From Hyphomicrobium nitrativorans NL23 (lineage in GTDB: Bacteria > Pseudomonadota > Alphaproteobacteria > Rhizobiales > Hyphomicrobiaceae): DNA of 64,000 bases. A program made the translations under genes and the position numbers. Every line of letters begins with the position of its first letter. Position 1 is the first letter of the stretch. This document shows, one piece after another, positions 48,798 through 58,451 of this stretch. The notes under the pieces are model-generated. The model saw only the letters and a program-made list of their open reading frames with translations. It searched no databases and had not been told where the DNA came from. The DNA lies in contig NC_022997.1 in NCBI RefSeq assembly GCF_000503895.1, positions 3,165,821 through 3,229,820 of the forward strand. The letters are read 5' to 3'.

Positions 48798-49115
48798 ATG
48801 TCTCTTGTGGATCTCGTTCCCCTCATTCTTATCGGAGCCGCGGCGTTCGCTGCGGGATATTTCATCGGCCGCTTCCAGGCGCTCGCGGAACGCGGCGCGC
48901 CACGCGCGCGCGATTTCGGCTCCCCGCTGCCGGGGCCCGAGGACAGGTATGCGGAAGAGCCATCCGCACCGTCGCGTCCGCGCGGTGCACCTCCGCCTGC
49001 GTCTTCCGGTACGGGCGCGCGCACGCCGCCGCGCCGCTCGACGACGCCGCCTCCCGCCATTGCCGGATTGATGGGACGGGGCTCGGCGGAAAAGCCGGGC
49101 GGCAGCCAAAAATAA
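48798..49115 (+). CDS. Membrane-anchored Pro/Ser-rich protein, unknown
   Basis: 105 residues. An N-terminal helix (LVPLILIGAAAFAAGYFIGRF) anchors a Pro/Arg/Ser-rich, probably disordered tail. It resembles small YtxH-like anchor proteins only in layout. It precedes rimK by 67 bases and may share its transcript. Confidence 0.55.
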   Translation: MSLVDLVPLILIGAAAFAAGYFIGRFQALAERGAPRARDFGSPLPGPEDRYAEEPSAPSRPRGAPPPASSGTGARTPPRRSTTPPPAIAGLMGRGSAEKPGGSQK

Positions 49116-49182
49116 GACCGAATTTCGCCGTCAGCGTTCGCTCGCGCCGTAACGGCGCGAGAGCCATCCGACAGGCCTTTCC

Positions 49183-50091
49183 ATGCGTCTTGCCATGCTG
49201 GCCCGGAATGCGGGCCTCTACTCGCATCAGCGCCTCGTCGAGGCGGCGGAAGCGCGTGGGCATACCTTGGACGTGATCAACACGCTTCACGTCCACATGA
49301 ACATCACCTCCAACCGGCCGGTGCTGCGCTATGGCGGCAAGTCGCTGCCGCTCTATGACGCCGTGATCCCGCGCATCGGGGCTTCGATCACCCATTACGG
49401 CCTGGCCGTGCTCCGGCAGTTCGAGATGCAGGGCGTGTTTCCGCTCAACGAGAGCGTCGCCATCGGGCGGGCTCGCGACAAACTTCGCGCGTTACAGCTC
49501 CTGGCGCGAGCCGGTATCGGGCTTCCGGTGACGGCGTTCGCGCACGGGCCGCGCAAGGCGGAGGATGTCATCAAGGAGGTGGGCGGCACGCCGGTGGTCA
49601 TCAAGCTCGTCGAGGGAACCCAAGGCATGGGCGTGATCCTGGCCGAGACCGAAGCGTCCGCCAAATCGATCGTGGAAGCGTTCAGCGCCGCCAACATCAA
49701 CATCCTGGTGCAGGAATACATCGCCGAAGCGGAGGGCCGCGACGTGCGCGCGCTCGTGGTCGGCGGACGGGTGGTGGCGGCGATGGAGCGCGTCGGCAAG
49801 ACCGGCGAGTTCCGCTCGAACTTGCACCGCGGCGGCATCACGGCGGAGGCCAACATTACGGAGGAGGAGCAATCGACCGCCGTGCATGCGGCGTCCGTCC
49901 TGGGCCTCAACGTGGCTGGCGTCGACATGCTGCGCTCGAACCGCGGGCCGATGGTGGTCGAGGTGAACGCCTCTCCAGGCCTCAAGGGCATCGAACGGGC
50001 GACGAATGTGGACGTGGCCGGCGAGATCATCGCCTTCATCGAAGCCTCCGCCGCTCATGGCGCGACAGAAACCAAGGGTCAGAAGGGCTAA
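49183..50091 (+). CDS. rimK: ATP-grasp amino-acid ligase RimK
   Basis: A 302-residue RimK-type enzyme. It has [47 protein letters not shown], the ATP-grasp [22 protein letters not shown] and [14 protein letters not shown]. RimK adds glutamates to the C-terminus of ribosomal protein S6 or makes poly-glutamate. It is followed by bpt, another protein-end-modifying enzyme. Confidence 0.93.
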   Translation: MRLAMLARNAGLYSHQRLVEAAEARGHTLDVINTLHVHMNITSNRPVLRYGGKSLPLYDAVIPRIGASITHYGLAVLRQFEMQGVFPLNESVAIGRARDKLRALQLLARAGIGLPVTAFAHGPRKAEDVIKEVGGTPVVIKLVEGTQGMGVILAETEASAKSIVEAFSAANINILVQEYIAEAEGRDVRALVVGGRVVAAMERVGKTGEFRSNLHRGGITAEANITEEEQSTAVHAASVLGLNVAGVDMLRSNRGPMVVEVNASPGLKGIERATNVDVAGEIIAFIEASAAHGATETKGQKG

Positions 50092-50288
50092 GGCCCGCCC
50101 TTTACCGTCGTCGGCACCGTGATGACGACCCGGCTGGCGTTGTGCTTGATCGGGATTGGTCCGCTCGACTATCCTGATCGTTCGATTGAGATCGGCCCCC
50201 GCACCCGCCGGGCTCACCGCCGCTCGATCAGCGCAGCACTTTCAGCGCAGCACTGGTGGGCAACTCCGAGCGGCGAGGATGGAATGGA

Positions 50289-51044
50289 ATGACGGAACAG
50301 CAAAAGCACTTTCCGGAGTTCTACGTCACCACTTCGCAGCCGTGCCCCTATTTGCCGGGCAGACTCGAGCGCAAGCTCTTTACCCACCTGACCAACGATA
50401 AACCGCTGGCGCTCATCGACAACCTCCTCAAGGGCGGTTTCCGGCGCAGCCAGAACATCGCCTACATGCCCTATTGCGAGGGCTGCCACGCGTGCGTCTC
50501 CGTGCGGATCGTCGTGGACGAATTCGCGCCGGGCCGCTCCATGCGCCGCACGCTCGAACGCAATCGCGATCTCGTGAGCCGGCGTGTCTCCGCGATCCCG
50601 ACATCAGAACAATTCAGCCTGTTCCGCAATTACATCGACGCGCGCCACTCGGATGGCGGCATGGCCGACATGACGGTGCTCGACTACGCGATGATGGTGG
50701 AGGACAGCGTGGTGCGCACCTTCCTCACCGAATACCGCGCGAAGCCCGATTATGCGCTCGACACGCGCGAGGAGACGTGGCCGCTCACAGCGGTTGCGCT
50801 GTGCGACCGGCTCTCCGACGGCATTTCGATGGTGTACAGCTTCTACGAGCCGTTCGAGGAGGCGCGCAGCCTCGGCACCTACATGATCCTGGAGCACATC
50901 GACTATGCGCGCCGGCTCGGGTTGCCGTACCTCTACCTCGGCTACTGGATCGAGGGCTCGCGCAAGATGAGCTACAAAACGCGCTATCAGCCGCAGGAGC
51001 ATCTCGGCTCCAGCGGGTGGGTGCGCGTGCCGGGCGGGCGGTAG
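50289..51044 (+). CDS. bpt: Aspartate/glutamate leucyltransferase (N-end rule, Bpt/Ate)
   Basis: A 251-residue protein of the bacterial Ate1-like family. It has [31 protein letters not shown] with the conserved CxxC-type cysteines, [35 protein letters not shown]. It transfers leucine from tRNA to proteins with N-terminal Asp or Glu, marking them for ClpS-ClpAP. ATG at 50289 starts the conserved region. Confidence 0.93.
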   Translation: MTEQQKHFPEFYVTTSQPCPYLPGRLERKLFTHLTNDKPLALIDNLLKGGFRRSQNIAYMPYCEGCHACVSVRIVVDEFAPGRSMRRTLERNRDLVSRRVSAIPTSEQFSLFRNYIDARHSDGGMADMTVLDYAMMVEDSVVRTFLTEYRAKPDYALDTREETWPLTAVALCDRLSDGISMVYSFYEPFEEARSLGTYMILEHIDYARRLGLPYLYLGYWIEGSRKMSYKTRYQPQEHLGSSGWVRVPGGR

Positions 51045-51095
51045 CGGCGTAATCCCCCGCCGCGAAAACGATGGGCGGGAACCCCTGCGGGTCTG

Positions 51096-51314
51096 TCAAC
51101 GTCCCATATCCCATTCCGCTTTTCGCCGCTTTTCCTCGTCGCCCTCGTAAAAGGCCCACAGATCGGCCCTGCGCCAAAGTGAGCGGAGCATCCCGAACAG
51201 CAGCATAGGTGCCGCGGCCAGCATTATCGGAACCGCAGCCAGCAGAAGAATAGCCAAGCCGAGGCCGCGGACCACGGTCATCGTGAGGCGCGTAGCGGAC
51301 TTTGCGAGGGTCAT
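51096..51314 (-). CDS. Small membrane protein next to the RHH gene
   Basis: 72 residues with one long or two short membrane helices (LGLAILLLAAVPIMLAAAPMLLFGML) and a charged C-terminus (FYEGDEEKRRKAEWD). It is transcribed away from the ribbon-helix-helix gene, with the operator palindrome between them. Function unknown. Confidence 0.6.
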   Translation of the reverse strand: MTLAKSATRLTMTVVRGLGLAILLLAAVPIMLAAAPMLLFGMLRSLWRRADLWAFYEGDEEKRRKAEWDMGR

Positions 51315-51326
51315 GGCACAACCATA

Positions 51327-51347
51327 TTGCTTCACAATGTGAAGCAA
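51327..51347. promoter_or_regulatory. Perfect operator palindrome between divergent small genes
   Basis: Two perfect 10-bp arms (TTGCTTCACA and TGTGAAGCAA) around one central A. TTGCTT at its left edge can serve as a -35 element with TGTACT 18 bases on (51351-51356), so a bound repressor would cover the promoter of the ribbon-helix-helix gene. It also lies 13 bases before the start of the leftward gene. Confidence 0.7.
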
Positions 51348-51401
51348 AGTTGTACTTTGTCGAACCTTGTTAGGTCAATCCCGCTGCCGTAGGCGGGATT
51401 T

Positions 51402-51578
51402 ATGAAAAAGGACACCTCGGTAAACGTCCGGCTCACGTCCGAACTGAAGGCCGCGCTGCAGAAACTCGCTAACGCGGATGCGCGGAAGCTCTCGGCGTAT
51501 ATCGAGTTGGTGCTGAGCGCCCACGTCACAGCAGCGAAAGCCTCGGCCTCGCCGGATGAGGCGCGCAAAAAACGCTAA
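51402..51578 (+). CDS. Ribbon-helix-helix DNA-binding protein, 58 residues
   Basis: ATG AAA AAG ... TAA encodes MKKDTSVNVRLTSELKAALQ... A short beta strand (SVNVRL) is followed by two helices (SELKAALQKLANAD and KLSAYIELVLSAHV) and a basic tail, the ribbon-helix-helix fold of CopG/Arc/MetJ-like repressors and antitoxins. GGCGGGATTT precedes the ATG. The perfect palindrome upstream is its likely operator, giving autoregulation. No toxin is adjacent; the leftward membrane protein may be its target gene. Confidence 0.72.
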   Translation: MKKDTSVNVRLTSELKAALQKLANADARKLSAYIELVLSAHVTAAKASASPDEARKKR

Positions 51579-51584
51579 TGTGCG

Positions 51585-52094
51585 CTACTTCGCGAGTTCG
51601 GTGTCGAGCTTTTCGAACATGTAGGCCCACTTCGACGCCTGGGTTTCGATCAGCACGCCCATGAGGCGGCGCAGCTCTTCGAGCATGGCACAGTCCGGCA
51701 CCTTCGCGCTCGCGCCTTCGGTGCCCATGGTGGCAATCGACGCGAGGAGCTTGTTCGATTCCTCCTCGAACTCCGCGATCCGGTCGTCCTGGACCATGGG
51801 AGCGGCTTCCTTCAGGAACTGATCGTCGCTCCAGCCGCGCTTTTCCTTAAGGGCGCCCAGGCGCGTCTGGAACGCGGGCCGATTGCGGTTGTTGAGATCC
51901 CGGAGCGCCATGGCGGCCTCGTCGACCGCATTCTCGAATTCGGCTTTATCGCAGACGGCGGGTTCCTGCGCCCACGATGGCCCGACGGTCGCCGGGCTCG
52001 CGAGCACCGCCGCCATCCCAACCCCCGCCACCACAAGCATGAGCCCGCGCGCTCCCGCCACCGAAGTCCCCGATCGTCTGTCGTCTCGCCCCAT
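51585..52094 (-). CDS. Secreted helical protein, unknown
   Basis: About 169 residues from ATG 52094. A signal peptide (LMLVVAGVGMAAVLASPATVGPSWAQ) precedes a helical domain of about 120 residues with two cysteines (AVCDKAEF and VPDCAMLEEL). Function unknown. It follows the RHH gene convergently with a 6-base gap. Confidence 0.7.
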   Translation of the reverse strand: MGRDDRRSGTSVAGARGLMLVVAGVGMAAVLASPATVGPSWAQEPAVCDKAEFENAVDEAAMALRDLNNRNRPAFQTRLGALKEKRGWSDDQFLKEAAPMVQDDRIAEFEEESNKLLASIATMGTEGASAKVPDCAMLEELRRLMGVLIETQASKWAYMFEKLDTELAK

Positions 52095-52185
52095 GGATCT
52101 GTCGTAGCGGCGTGAAGCCAGCGAGGCAAGACGCGCGCGGATCACACTTAATGACACTCGTGCGTGCGCCGGTGGGACCATGCGA

Positions 52186-54435
52186 TCAGCGGAAGGCCGG
52201 GCCGAACTTGTTCGACCGGGGGAAGCCCTTCGGCACCGTCTTTCCGGCCTGCGCGCGGGCGCCGGCCCATTCGCGCAAGTCCGACCATCCAAGCGTGAAG
52301 GTGCGGCCCGCCGCGTCCAGCCAGGTGAGGCCTTCCTTCTTGTGGAAGACGCGCGCGTCGATCAGCGCGCCGTCCTTGAAGCGCTGCAAGATCGTGCCCT
52401 TGCCGCGCGTCATCTCGTTCACTTCCGACAACGGGAAGACGAGCATCTTGCGGTTTTCTCCGACGGTTGCGACGTGGTCGCCATCGACCGGCACGCAGAC
52501 GCGCGCCTCCTCGTCGGCCGCGACGTTGAGCACCTGCTTGCCCTTGCGCGTGGAGGCTATCACCTCGCTCTCCGGCACGACAAAGCCATAACCGCCCGTG
52601 CTCGCGACAAGCAGACGCCGCTCGGGATCGTGCACGAAGCAGGCCGCGAAGTCTTGGTTCTGCTCCAGGTCGACCATGAGGCGTACCGGCTCGCCGTGGC
52701 CGCGCCCGCCCGGAAGCTGGTTCGCTTCCAGCGTGAAGAAACGGCCGTTGGTCGCGAACAGAATGAGCTTGTCGGTCGTCTGCGCCTTGACGGCATAGCG
52801 CAGGCTGTCGCCCTGCTTGAAGTCGAGACGCGACAGGTCGTCCTGATGGCCTTTGAGCGCGCGCACCCATCCCTTGTCCGACAGGATGATGGTGATCGGC
52901 TCCTTCTCGACGAGCGCGGCATCGAGATCGACGTCGATCTCGGGCGCATCGGCAAAGGTCGTGCGGCGGCGGCCGAGTGCGGTCTTCTTCGAATAGCGCT
53001 CGCGCGTGGCGCGCACTTCTTCGGAGATGCGCTCCCACTGAAGATCGTCCGAGGCCAGAAGCTCCTTCAGGCCGCGACGCTCCTTCGAGAGGCGGTCGTG
53101 CTCGGCCTTGATCTCGACCTCTTCGAGCTTCGACAACGCCTTCAAGCGCAGGTTCAGGATCGCGTCGGCCTGCACTTCGGACAGCTTGAAGCGCTCGATG
53201 AGCTTCGCTTTCGGATCGTCCTCGAAGCGGACGATGCGGATCACCTCGTCGATGTTGAGGTAGGCGATCAAATAGCCGTCGAGCACTTCGAGGCGATGCT
53301 CGATCTTGCGCAGCCGGTATTGGGAACGGCGCACGAGCACCTCGATGCGATGCTCCAGCCACTGGCTCAGCACGTCGCGCAGCGAGAGCACGTTCGGAAT
53401 CTGCCCGGCCGAGAGTACGTTCATGTTGAGGCCGAAGCGCACTTCGAGCTCCGTCAGGCGGAACAGGCTCTCCATGAGGATCAAGGGTTCGACGGTGCGC
53501 GTCTTAGGTTCGAGGATGAGGCGCACTTCGTCGGCCGACTCGTCGCGGATATCGCCGAGCAGGGGCAACTTCTTCTCGATCAGCAGCTCCGCAATTTTTT
53601 CGACAAGCTTCGCCTTCTGCACCTGATAGGGAATCTCGGTGACGACGATCTGATAGCCGCCGCGGCCGGTGTCTTCCTTTTCCCACTTGGCGCGCAAGCG
53701 GAAGCCGCCGCGGCCGGTGCGATAGGCTTCGAGGATCTGCTCGCGCGGCTCGACGAGTACGCCGCCGGTCGGGAAGTCGGGGCCCGGCACCATCTCGACC
53801 AGCTTCTCGATCGACGCGTTCGGATGCTTGATGAGATGGAGGAGTGCCGCGCACAGCTCGTCGACGTTGTGCGGGGGAATGTTGGTCGCCATGCCGACGG
53901 CGATGCCGGCCGAACCGTTGGCGAGAAGGTTCGGGAACGCAGCGGGAAGCACGGACGGTTCCTGCTCGCGACCATCGTAGTTCGGGCGGAACGCAACGGT
54001 GTCCTCGTCGATGCCGTCGAGCAGTTCTGCGGCGACGGTGGTGAGGCGGGCTTCGGTGTAGCGGTCGGCGGCGGGGTTATCGCCGTCGATGTTGCCGAAG
54101 TTGCCCTGCCCGTCCACCAGCGGATAGCGCACGGCGAAATCCTGCGCGAGGCGGGCGAGCGCGTCGTAGATCGCCTGGTTGCCGTGGGGGTGATAGTTGC
54201 CCATCGTCTCGCCGACGATCTTGGCGCACTTGCGATAGCCCTTATCGGGGCCGAGGCCCAGTTCGCGCATGGCGTAGAGGATGCGCCGGTGCACGGGCTT
54301 CAAGCCGTCGCGCACATCGGGCAGCGCGCGGTGCATGATCGTGGACAGCGCATAGGCCAGATAGCGTTCCTCAAGCGCATCCTTGAGGTTCACGGGCACG
54401 GGGTCGGTGGGGGGCAGAATCGATTGCTTGCTCAT
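52186..54435 (-). CDS. parC: DNA topoisomerase IV subunit A
   Basis: 749 residues, the right length for ParC. It has [45 protein letters not shown] and the active tyrosine in [11 protein letters not shown]; the C-terminal beta-pinwheel follows. It cuts and rejoins DNA to separate daughter chromosomes. ATG at 54435 is the conserved start; upstream in-frame sequence is repeat D, not coding. Confidence 0.95.
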   Translation of the reverse strand: MSKQSILPPTDPVPVNLKDALEERYLAYALSTIMHRALPDVRDGLKPVHRRILYAMRELGLGPDKGYRKCAKIVGETMGNYHPHGNQAIYDALARLAQDFAVRYPLVDGQGNFGNIDGDNPAADRYTEARLTTVAAELLDGIDEDTVAFRPNYDGREQEPSVLPAAFPNLLANGSAGIAVGMATNIPPHNVDELCAALLHLIKHPNASIEKLVEMVPGPDFPTGGVLVEPREQILEAYRTGRGGFRLRAKWEKEDTGRGGYQIVVTEIPYQVQKAKLVEKIAELLIEKKLPLLGDIRDESADEVRLILEPKTRTVEPLILMESLFRLTELEVRFGLNMNVLSAGQIPNVLSLRDVLSQWLEHRIEVLVRRSQYRLRKIEHRLEVLDGYLIAYLNIDEVIRIVRFEDDPKAKLIERFKLSEVQADAILNLRLKALSKLEEVEIKAEHDRLSKERRGLKELLASDDLQWERISEEVRATRERYSKKTALGRRRTTFADAPEIDVDLDAALVEKEPITIILSDKGWVRALKGHQDDLSRLDFKQGDSLRYAVKAQTTDKLILFATNGRFFTLEANQLPGGRGHGEPVRLMVDLEQNQDFAACFVHDPERRLLVASTGGYGFVVPESEVIASTRKGKQVLNVAADEEARVCVPVDGDHVATVGENRKMLVFPLSEVNEMTRGKGTILQRFKDGALIDARVFHKKEGLTWLDAAGRTFTLGWSDLREWAGARAQAGKTVPKGFPRSNKFGPAFR

Positions 54436-54479
54436 GACCGCTTCGTACCCCCTCAGGGCGGCCCCTCTCAAGTGCCGGG

Positions 54480-54615
54480 ACGACACAGGTTGCATATGAT
54501 GGCTCACGCGCCTGTTCGCGCGCTTGTCAGCGCGCTGGCGCTCCGCCGGGGCGGCGCTCGCGCCGGGTCGCGTCCAAGCGAAGCGTGGCTCCGCCAAGAC
54601 GCTCCCACGCTGCGC
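54480..54615 (+). repeat. Dispersed repeat, copy D (palindromic part only)
   Basis: 54560-54610 closely matches 22000-22048 of copy A (CGCCGGGTCGCGTCCAAGCG, then TGGCTCCGCCAAGACGCT). Neighbouring palindromes (CGCGCCTGTTCGCGCG, seen twice) resemble the GC hairpins of copies B and C. The T-rich core is absent. It lies between the parC start and the CAP gene, so here it sits upstream of genes. Confidence 0.6.
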
Positions 54616-54778
54616 ACACCGGATTTAGGGGCTCACGCGCCTGTTCGCGCGCCGCTCGAAAGACGCTGGGCACCCGTTTTCCTCAGGTATTTCGTGTTGG
54701 AGGGCCTGCGGGCCGCCTTGTCTTTGCCGCCGTGGGCGGCGACGTTCGGGGGAACGCAACCTCACGCCAGCCGAGCCC

Positions 54779-55459
54779 ATGCCCGCCGTTCTCCCCGACA
54801 TCCCGACCGTCGAAGCCGCCATCATCGAGATGACCAACGTCTACAGAGGGCGCCAGCAGCTCGGCGGGCTGAAACCCAACGACGCGCTGGCCGCCGCGGC
54901 GCGGGCGTACGCGGTGTTCCTCGCCAAGAGCGGGCAGTTCTCGCACACGGCCGACGGGCGAGGCGCGGGCGACCGTATCGCTGCGAGCGGCTACACGTGG
55001 TGCCAGGTGGGCGAGAACCTCGCGATGCACGCCGACAGCCGCGGGTTCGCGGCGCAGTCGCTCGCCGAGAAGGCGGTGGAGGGCTGGATCAATTCGCCCG
55101 GACACCGCGCCAACATCGTGGCCCCGCACATGACGGAGATCGGCGTCGGCGTTGCGAGCGCGCCGGGACGCGATCCGAAATTTATCTCGGTGCAACTGTT
55201 CGCGCGGCCGAAATCGCTCCAATACGCGTTCCAGATTTCGAACACGACGCGGCAGGCCGTCTCCTATTCGTTCGGCGGCGAAACGCATGAGGTGCGGCCC
55301 TCGTCCGCGATCACGCACACGTCGTGCAATCCGGGCGAAATTGCCTTCGAAAGATTTCGTGCGCGCTACGAAGCGCAGGACGGGCTCGTCTACATGCTGA
55401 AGCCGGACGCGGATAAGGCCGTGCGCATCGAGGTCCAGCCGCTGGAACGCATCAGGTAG
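54779..55459 (+). CDS. CAP-domain (SCP/PR-1-like) protein
   Basis: 226 residues. The CAP domain runs from IEMTNVYRGRQQLGGL through FAKSGQFSH-like FSHTADGR, the GENLA motif and GWINSPGHRANIV, the core pattern of the family. A second beta-rich segment follows (residues 150-226). No signal peptide is seen at this start. Many bacterial CAP proteins act at the envelope; this one's role is unknown. The end overlaps recO by eight bases. Confidence 0.85.
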   Translation: MPAVLPDIPTVEAAIIEMTNVYRGRQQLGGLKPNDALAAAARAYAVFLAKSGQFSHTADGRGAGDRIAASGYTWCQVGENLAMHADSRGFAAQSLAEKAVEGWINSPGHRANIVAPHMTEIGVGVASAPGRDPKFISVQLFARPKSLQYAFQISNTTRQAVSYSFGGETHEVRPSSAITHTSCNPGEIAFERFRARYEAQDGLVYMLKPDADKAVRIEVQPLERIR

Positions 55460-56195
55460 TGCGCAGCGGCTCGTCCATGCGGCCCAAGTAGGTGAGCATT
55501 CTTGCGCGCGCCTCCGGCAGTTCCTCGCCACGGGGCTGCAGCACGCGCGTCTCCAGGAAATGGCCGGTCAACGCGAAACCCGCTTCGATATCTCCGGGGG
55601 CGAGCGGCGCCTTGCGGCCCGGCAGAAGGAACGACGGCAGCGACAACAGCCGCTCGCGATAGGGCTCGCCCGCGGAGGCGGAAACGGCGCGGCCGCTCTT
55701 GGGAGACACATAGATGAGACCATCGTTCGCGCCTGTCGACGCGCACTCGGTGAGGTCGAGGCCGAAGCCAAGCTCTCCGATCAGCGCAAGTTCCCAGCGT
55801 ACGAGCAGCGCCGGCCAAACGCTCGCGTCGTCCAGATAGGCGAGGACGAACAGCGTTACCTCATAGAGATTGGGATGCGGGTCGCGTTCGGGCAGCAGCC
55901 GCGCCATGGCTGTCAGCGACGTGAGGCCGGAGAGTGCGGCTGGCTCGTCCATTGCGGTCGCCGCATAGCCGCGGATCAGCTCCACCTGCATGTGGCCCAG
56001 ATGATCGGCGAGGCGCGCTTTCCAGGTGATGGCAACGTGATTGCCGATCTGAAGGACGGGGCGCGCCTTGCGCGAGCGCCCGCCGTGCACGAGCCCGAGG
56101 TGGCGGCCGTGCGCGCGCGTCAGCAGCTCGACCACGGACGCCGTTTCGCCATGCGGACGCACGGACAGGACAATGCCTTCGTCGGACCAGTTCAT
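55452..56195 (-). CDS. recO: DNA repair protein RecO
   Basis: A 247-residue RecO. The OB-fold start MNWSDEGIVLSVRPHGETASVVELLTRAHGRHLGLVHGG is typical, and the C-terminal helical region carries the usual ELALIGELGFGLDL. The zinc-site cysteines of some RecO proteins are not seen; alphaproteobacterial forms often lack them. It helps RecA load on SSB-coated DNA. It follows era upstream on this strand, with a repeat element and a small gene between. Confidence 0.92.
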   Translation of the reverse strand: MNWSDEGIVLSVRPHGETASVVELLTRAHGRHLGLVHGGRSRKARPVLQIGNHVAITWKARLADHLGHMQVELIRGYAATAMDEPAALSGLTSLTAMARLLPERDPHPNLYEVTLFVLAYLDDASVWPALLVRWELALIGELGFGLDLTECASTGANDGLIYVSPKSGRAVSASAGEPYRERLLSLPSFLLPGRKAPLAPGDIEAGFALTGHFLETRVLQPRGEELPEARARMLTYLGRMDEPLRTT

Positions 56196-56253
56196 GGCTG
56201 GAGATTAGAGCGCTTCGGGGGCCGTGGCGACCGCCGCAGGCAGCTCACGACGG

Positions 56254-56425
56254 CTAGAGTACGTTCAAGGTCAGACGGAATCGTTCCGGTCCCCCTCCCC
56301 CTTGTGGGGAGGGGTTAGGGGTGGGGGGAAGCCCAACAGCAGACGGTCTGGAATCCCCCCCTCCTAACCTCCCCCACAAGGGGGGAGGGACAACGTCGAG
56401 TTCGTTTAAAATAAACTTGCTCTAG
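56254..56425. repeat. MITE-like 172-bp palindromic element with TIRs
   Basis: Terminal inverted repeats: CTAGAGTACGTTCA (56254-56267) and, reading inward from the other end, CTAGAGCAAGTTTA (56425-56412), 11 of 14 bases alike. Inside are GC-rich arms (CCCCTCCCCCTTGTGGGGAG at left and its near-complement at right, about 56291-56325 and 56357-56391) that would fold into a long hairpin. The right TIR supplies the TAG stop codon of the neighbouring gene. Confidence 0.7.
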
Positions 56426-56754
56426 ATTTCGGTATTGCCATCGCTATCGCGGATGGTGCAGGGGCGCGCGGTGGTGGCGCATTCGAAGCCGCCATTGCTG
56501 CGGGGCGCGCATTTCGTGACCTTTTCCGCGGCAAGGCCCCAGTCCGCATGGCGTGGACCGTACTTCTTCATGGTTTTCATGCGCCAGGACGTGATGGCAC
56601 CGACGCGGGCATCGGCTTCTGTCGTGCCCACGGATGAGCCGCTCGGCATCGGGGCTTCGCATATGCGCTCGGCCGCGGTGGCCGACACGCCGTGCACCAT
56701 CAGGCCCAACGCAAGAGCGGCCGCCGCAAACGCTCGCTTGAGCGAACCGCCCAT
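56422..56754 (-). CDS. Small secreted protein, unknown
   Basis: 110 residues. A signal peptide (FAAAALALGLMVHGVSATAAE) precedes a domain with three cysteines (RICEAP, KCAPRS, ECATTARPC) and a late CTIRDSD. Function unknown. The stop codon (TAG) is part of the adjacent repeat's terminal inverted repeat, so the repeat may have set the gene's end. It begins three bases before the era stop and runs toward recO. Confidence 0.7.
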   Translation of the reverse strand: MGGSLKRAFAAAALALGLMVHGVSATAAERICEAPMPSGSSVGTTEADARVGAITSWRMKTMKKYGPRHADWGLAAEKVTKCAPRSNGGFECATTARPCTIRDSDGNTEI

Positions 56755-56757
56755 GTC

Positions 56758-57696
56758 TCAATCCTTCGGAAACTCAAGACCCATCTCACGATAGCGGGCC
56801 GGATCGCGCTCCCAGCCTTCGCGCACCTTCACGAACAAGAAGAGATGAATCGGTACGCCGACGATATCCATCAGCTCCTTGCGCGAGTCCTGCGAGATGC
56901 GTTTCACCGTCTGCCCGCCCTTGCCGAGCACCATGGCCTTGTGGCTGTCGCGGGTGACGTAGATCGTCTGCTCGACGCGCACGGATTTGTCCCGCAGCTC
57001 CTTCCAGGATTCGGTCTCGACCGTCATCTGGTAGGGCAGTTCGTCGTGCATCAGGTTGTAGAGCTTCTCGCGCGTCACTTCGGCGGCAAGCTGGCGCAGC
57101 GGGATGTCGGAAAGCTCGTCCTCGGGATAGAGCCACGGGCCTTCGGGCACGCGCTCGGCCAGATAGCGCTTGAGCTCGGCCACGCCGTCGCCGGTCAGCG
57201 CCGAGACCATGAACACGCGCTCCAGCGTCAGACGCTTCGAGAGGATTTCCACGAGCGCCAGAAGGCGGCTCTTGTCCTCGACGCGGTCCACCTTGTTCAG
57301 CACCAGGATGCAATTCTTCACGTGATCGGCGAGGCGCGTGACGAGGCTTTCCACCTCTTCATCGACGCCCTTTGCTGCGTCGACGAGCAGCAGCACGCGG
57401 TCGGCGTCGGTCGCGCCAGCCCACGCGCTCGCCACCATCGCCCTGTCGAGACGGCGCTTCGGCGCGAAGATGCCCGGCGTGTCGATCAGAACGAGCTGGC
57501 TCACACCTTCCATGGCGATGCCGCGGATCTGCACGCGTGTGGTTTGCACCTTGCGCGAGACGATGGTCACCTTGGCGCCAACCAGCGCGTTCACGAGCGT
57601 CGACTTGCCTGCATTGGGCGTGCCGATGATGGCGATGACACCGCAGCGCGTCGCGGATGGCGCGCCCGATGGGCTCTCTTCGTTCGGAGTGTCCAT
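56758..57696 (-). CDS. era: GTPase Era
   Basis: A 312-residue Era with P-loop GTPNAGKST, IDTPG, NKVD and a C-terminal KH domain (TIYVTRDSHKAMVLGKGGQTVKRISQDSRKELMD). It assists 16S rRNA maturation and 30S assembly. Its start overlaps the rnc stop by one base. Confidence 0.97.
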   Translation of the reverse strand: MDTPNEESPSGAPSATRCGVIAIIGTPNAGKSTLVNALVGAKVTIVSRKVQTTRVQIRGIAMEGVSQLVLIDTPGIFAPKRRLDRAMVASAWAGATDADRVLLLVDAAKGVDEEVESLVTRLADHVKNCILVLNKVDRVEDKSRLLALVEILSKRLTLERVFMVSALTGDGVAELKRYLAERVPEGPWLYPEDELSDIPLRQLAAEVTREKLYNLMHDELPYQMTVETESWKELRDKSVRVEQTIYVTRDSHKAMVLGKGGQTVKRISQDSRKELMDIVGVPIHLFLFVKVREGWERDPARYREMGLEFPKD

Positions 57697-58406
57697 CAGA
57701 CCTTGATATCTCCTTTGGCGAACACACCCTCGCGTTCAAGAAGTGCGATGGCGGCTGCCTGCTCGGCGGCACGTTTCGAGGCCCCCTCGCCCTGCGCGGG
57801 CGCTTTGCCGCGAATGCGAACCTCTGCGGTGAAGTGCGGCGCGTGGTCGGGGCCGGTGCGCGCGATCTCCACATAGGACGGCAGGGCGAGGCCACGTCCC
57901 TGGGCCCATTCCTGCAAAGCGGATTTGGGATCGGCAGCCGCCTGGCCCAGCGCGCCCGCGTCACTCTGCCAGAGATGGCGCACCACGTCGCGCGCCTTGT
58001 TGAAACCCGCTTCGAGGAAGATGGCGCCGAGGACGGCTTCCACGGCATCTGCGAGGATCGTGGACTTGAGGCGTCCGCCGCTTCCGGCCTCGCTCTCCGA
58101 GAGCATCAGGTGATCGCCGAGGCCAAGGTCGCGTCCTACTTTCGCACAGGCTTCGCCACGCACGAGGCGATTGAGGTGGCGCGCAAGCTCTCCCTCGGTT
58201 GCGTCGGGATAGATCTGTTCGAGCATCTCTACGACGGCGAGGCCAAGGACACGGTCGCCCACGAATTCGAGCCGCTCGTTGTCCTCGCGCACCTTGCGCG
58301 TGCCCCTGAGGCTCGAATGCGTGAGCGCACGGGCGAGTAGCGCTTCGTTGCGGAAGCGATACCCGAGCTTCTTTTCGAGCTCCTTGTATTTGCGAGCCTT
58401 GAACAT
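57696..58406 (-). CDS. rnc: Ribonuclease III
   Basis: A 236-residue RNase III with the signature NERLEFVGDRVLGLAV, the catalytic DAVEAVLGAIFLE, and a C-terminal double-stranded-RNA-binding domain (KSALQEWAQGRGL...EGASKRAAEQAAAIAL). It processes rRNA and structured RNAs. It is coupled to era as in most alphaproteobacteria. Confidence 0.97.
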   Translation of the reverse strand: MFKARKYKELEKKLGYRFRNEALLARALTHSSLRGTRKVREDNERLEFVGDRVLGLAVVEMLEQIYPDATEGELARHLNRLVRGEACAKVGRDLGLGDHLMLSESEAGSGGRLKSTILADAVEAVLGAIFLEAGFNKARDVVRHLWQSDAGALGQAAADPKSALQEWAQGRGLALPSYVEIARTGPDHAPHFTAEVRIRGKAPAQGEGASKRAAEQAAAIALLEREGVFAKGDIKV

Positions 58407-58451
58407 CGCGCCGATCTTCCAGAAAGCTCCGCGCTTCTCGCCTCTTCGCCC

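Noticed and set aside
52180-55290. A 1036-codon plus-strand frame opposite parC
   Set aside because: Antisense shadow of parC running through repeat D and into the CAP gene in another frame; no domains.
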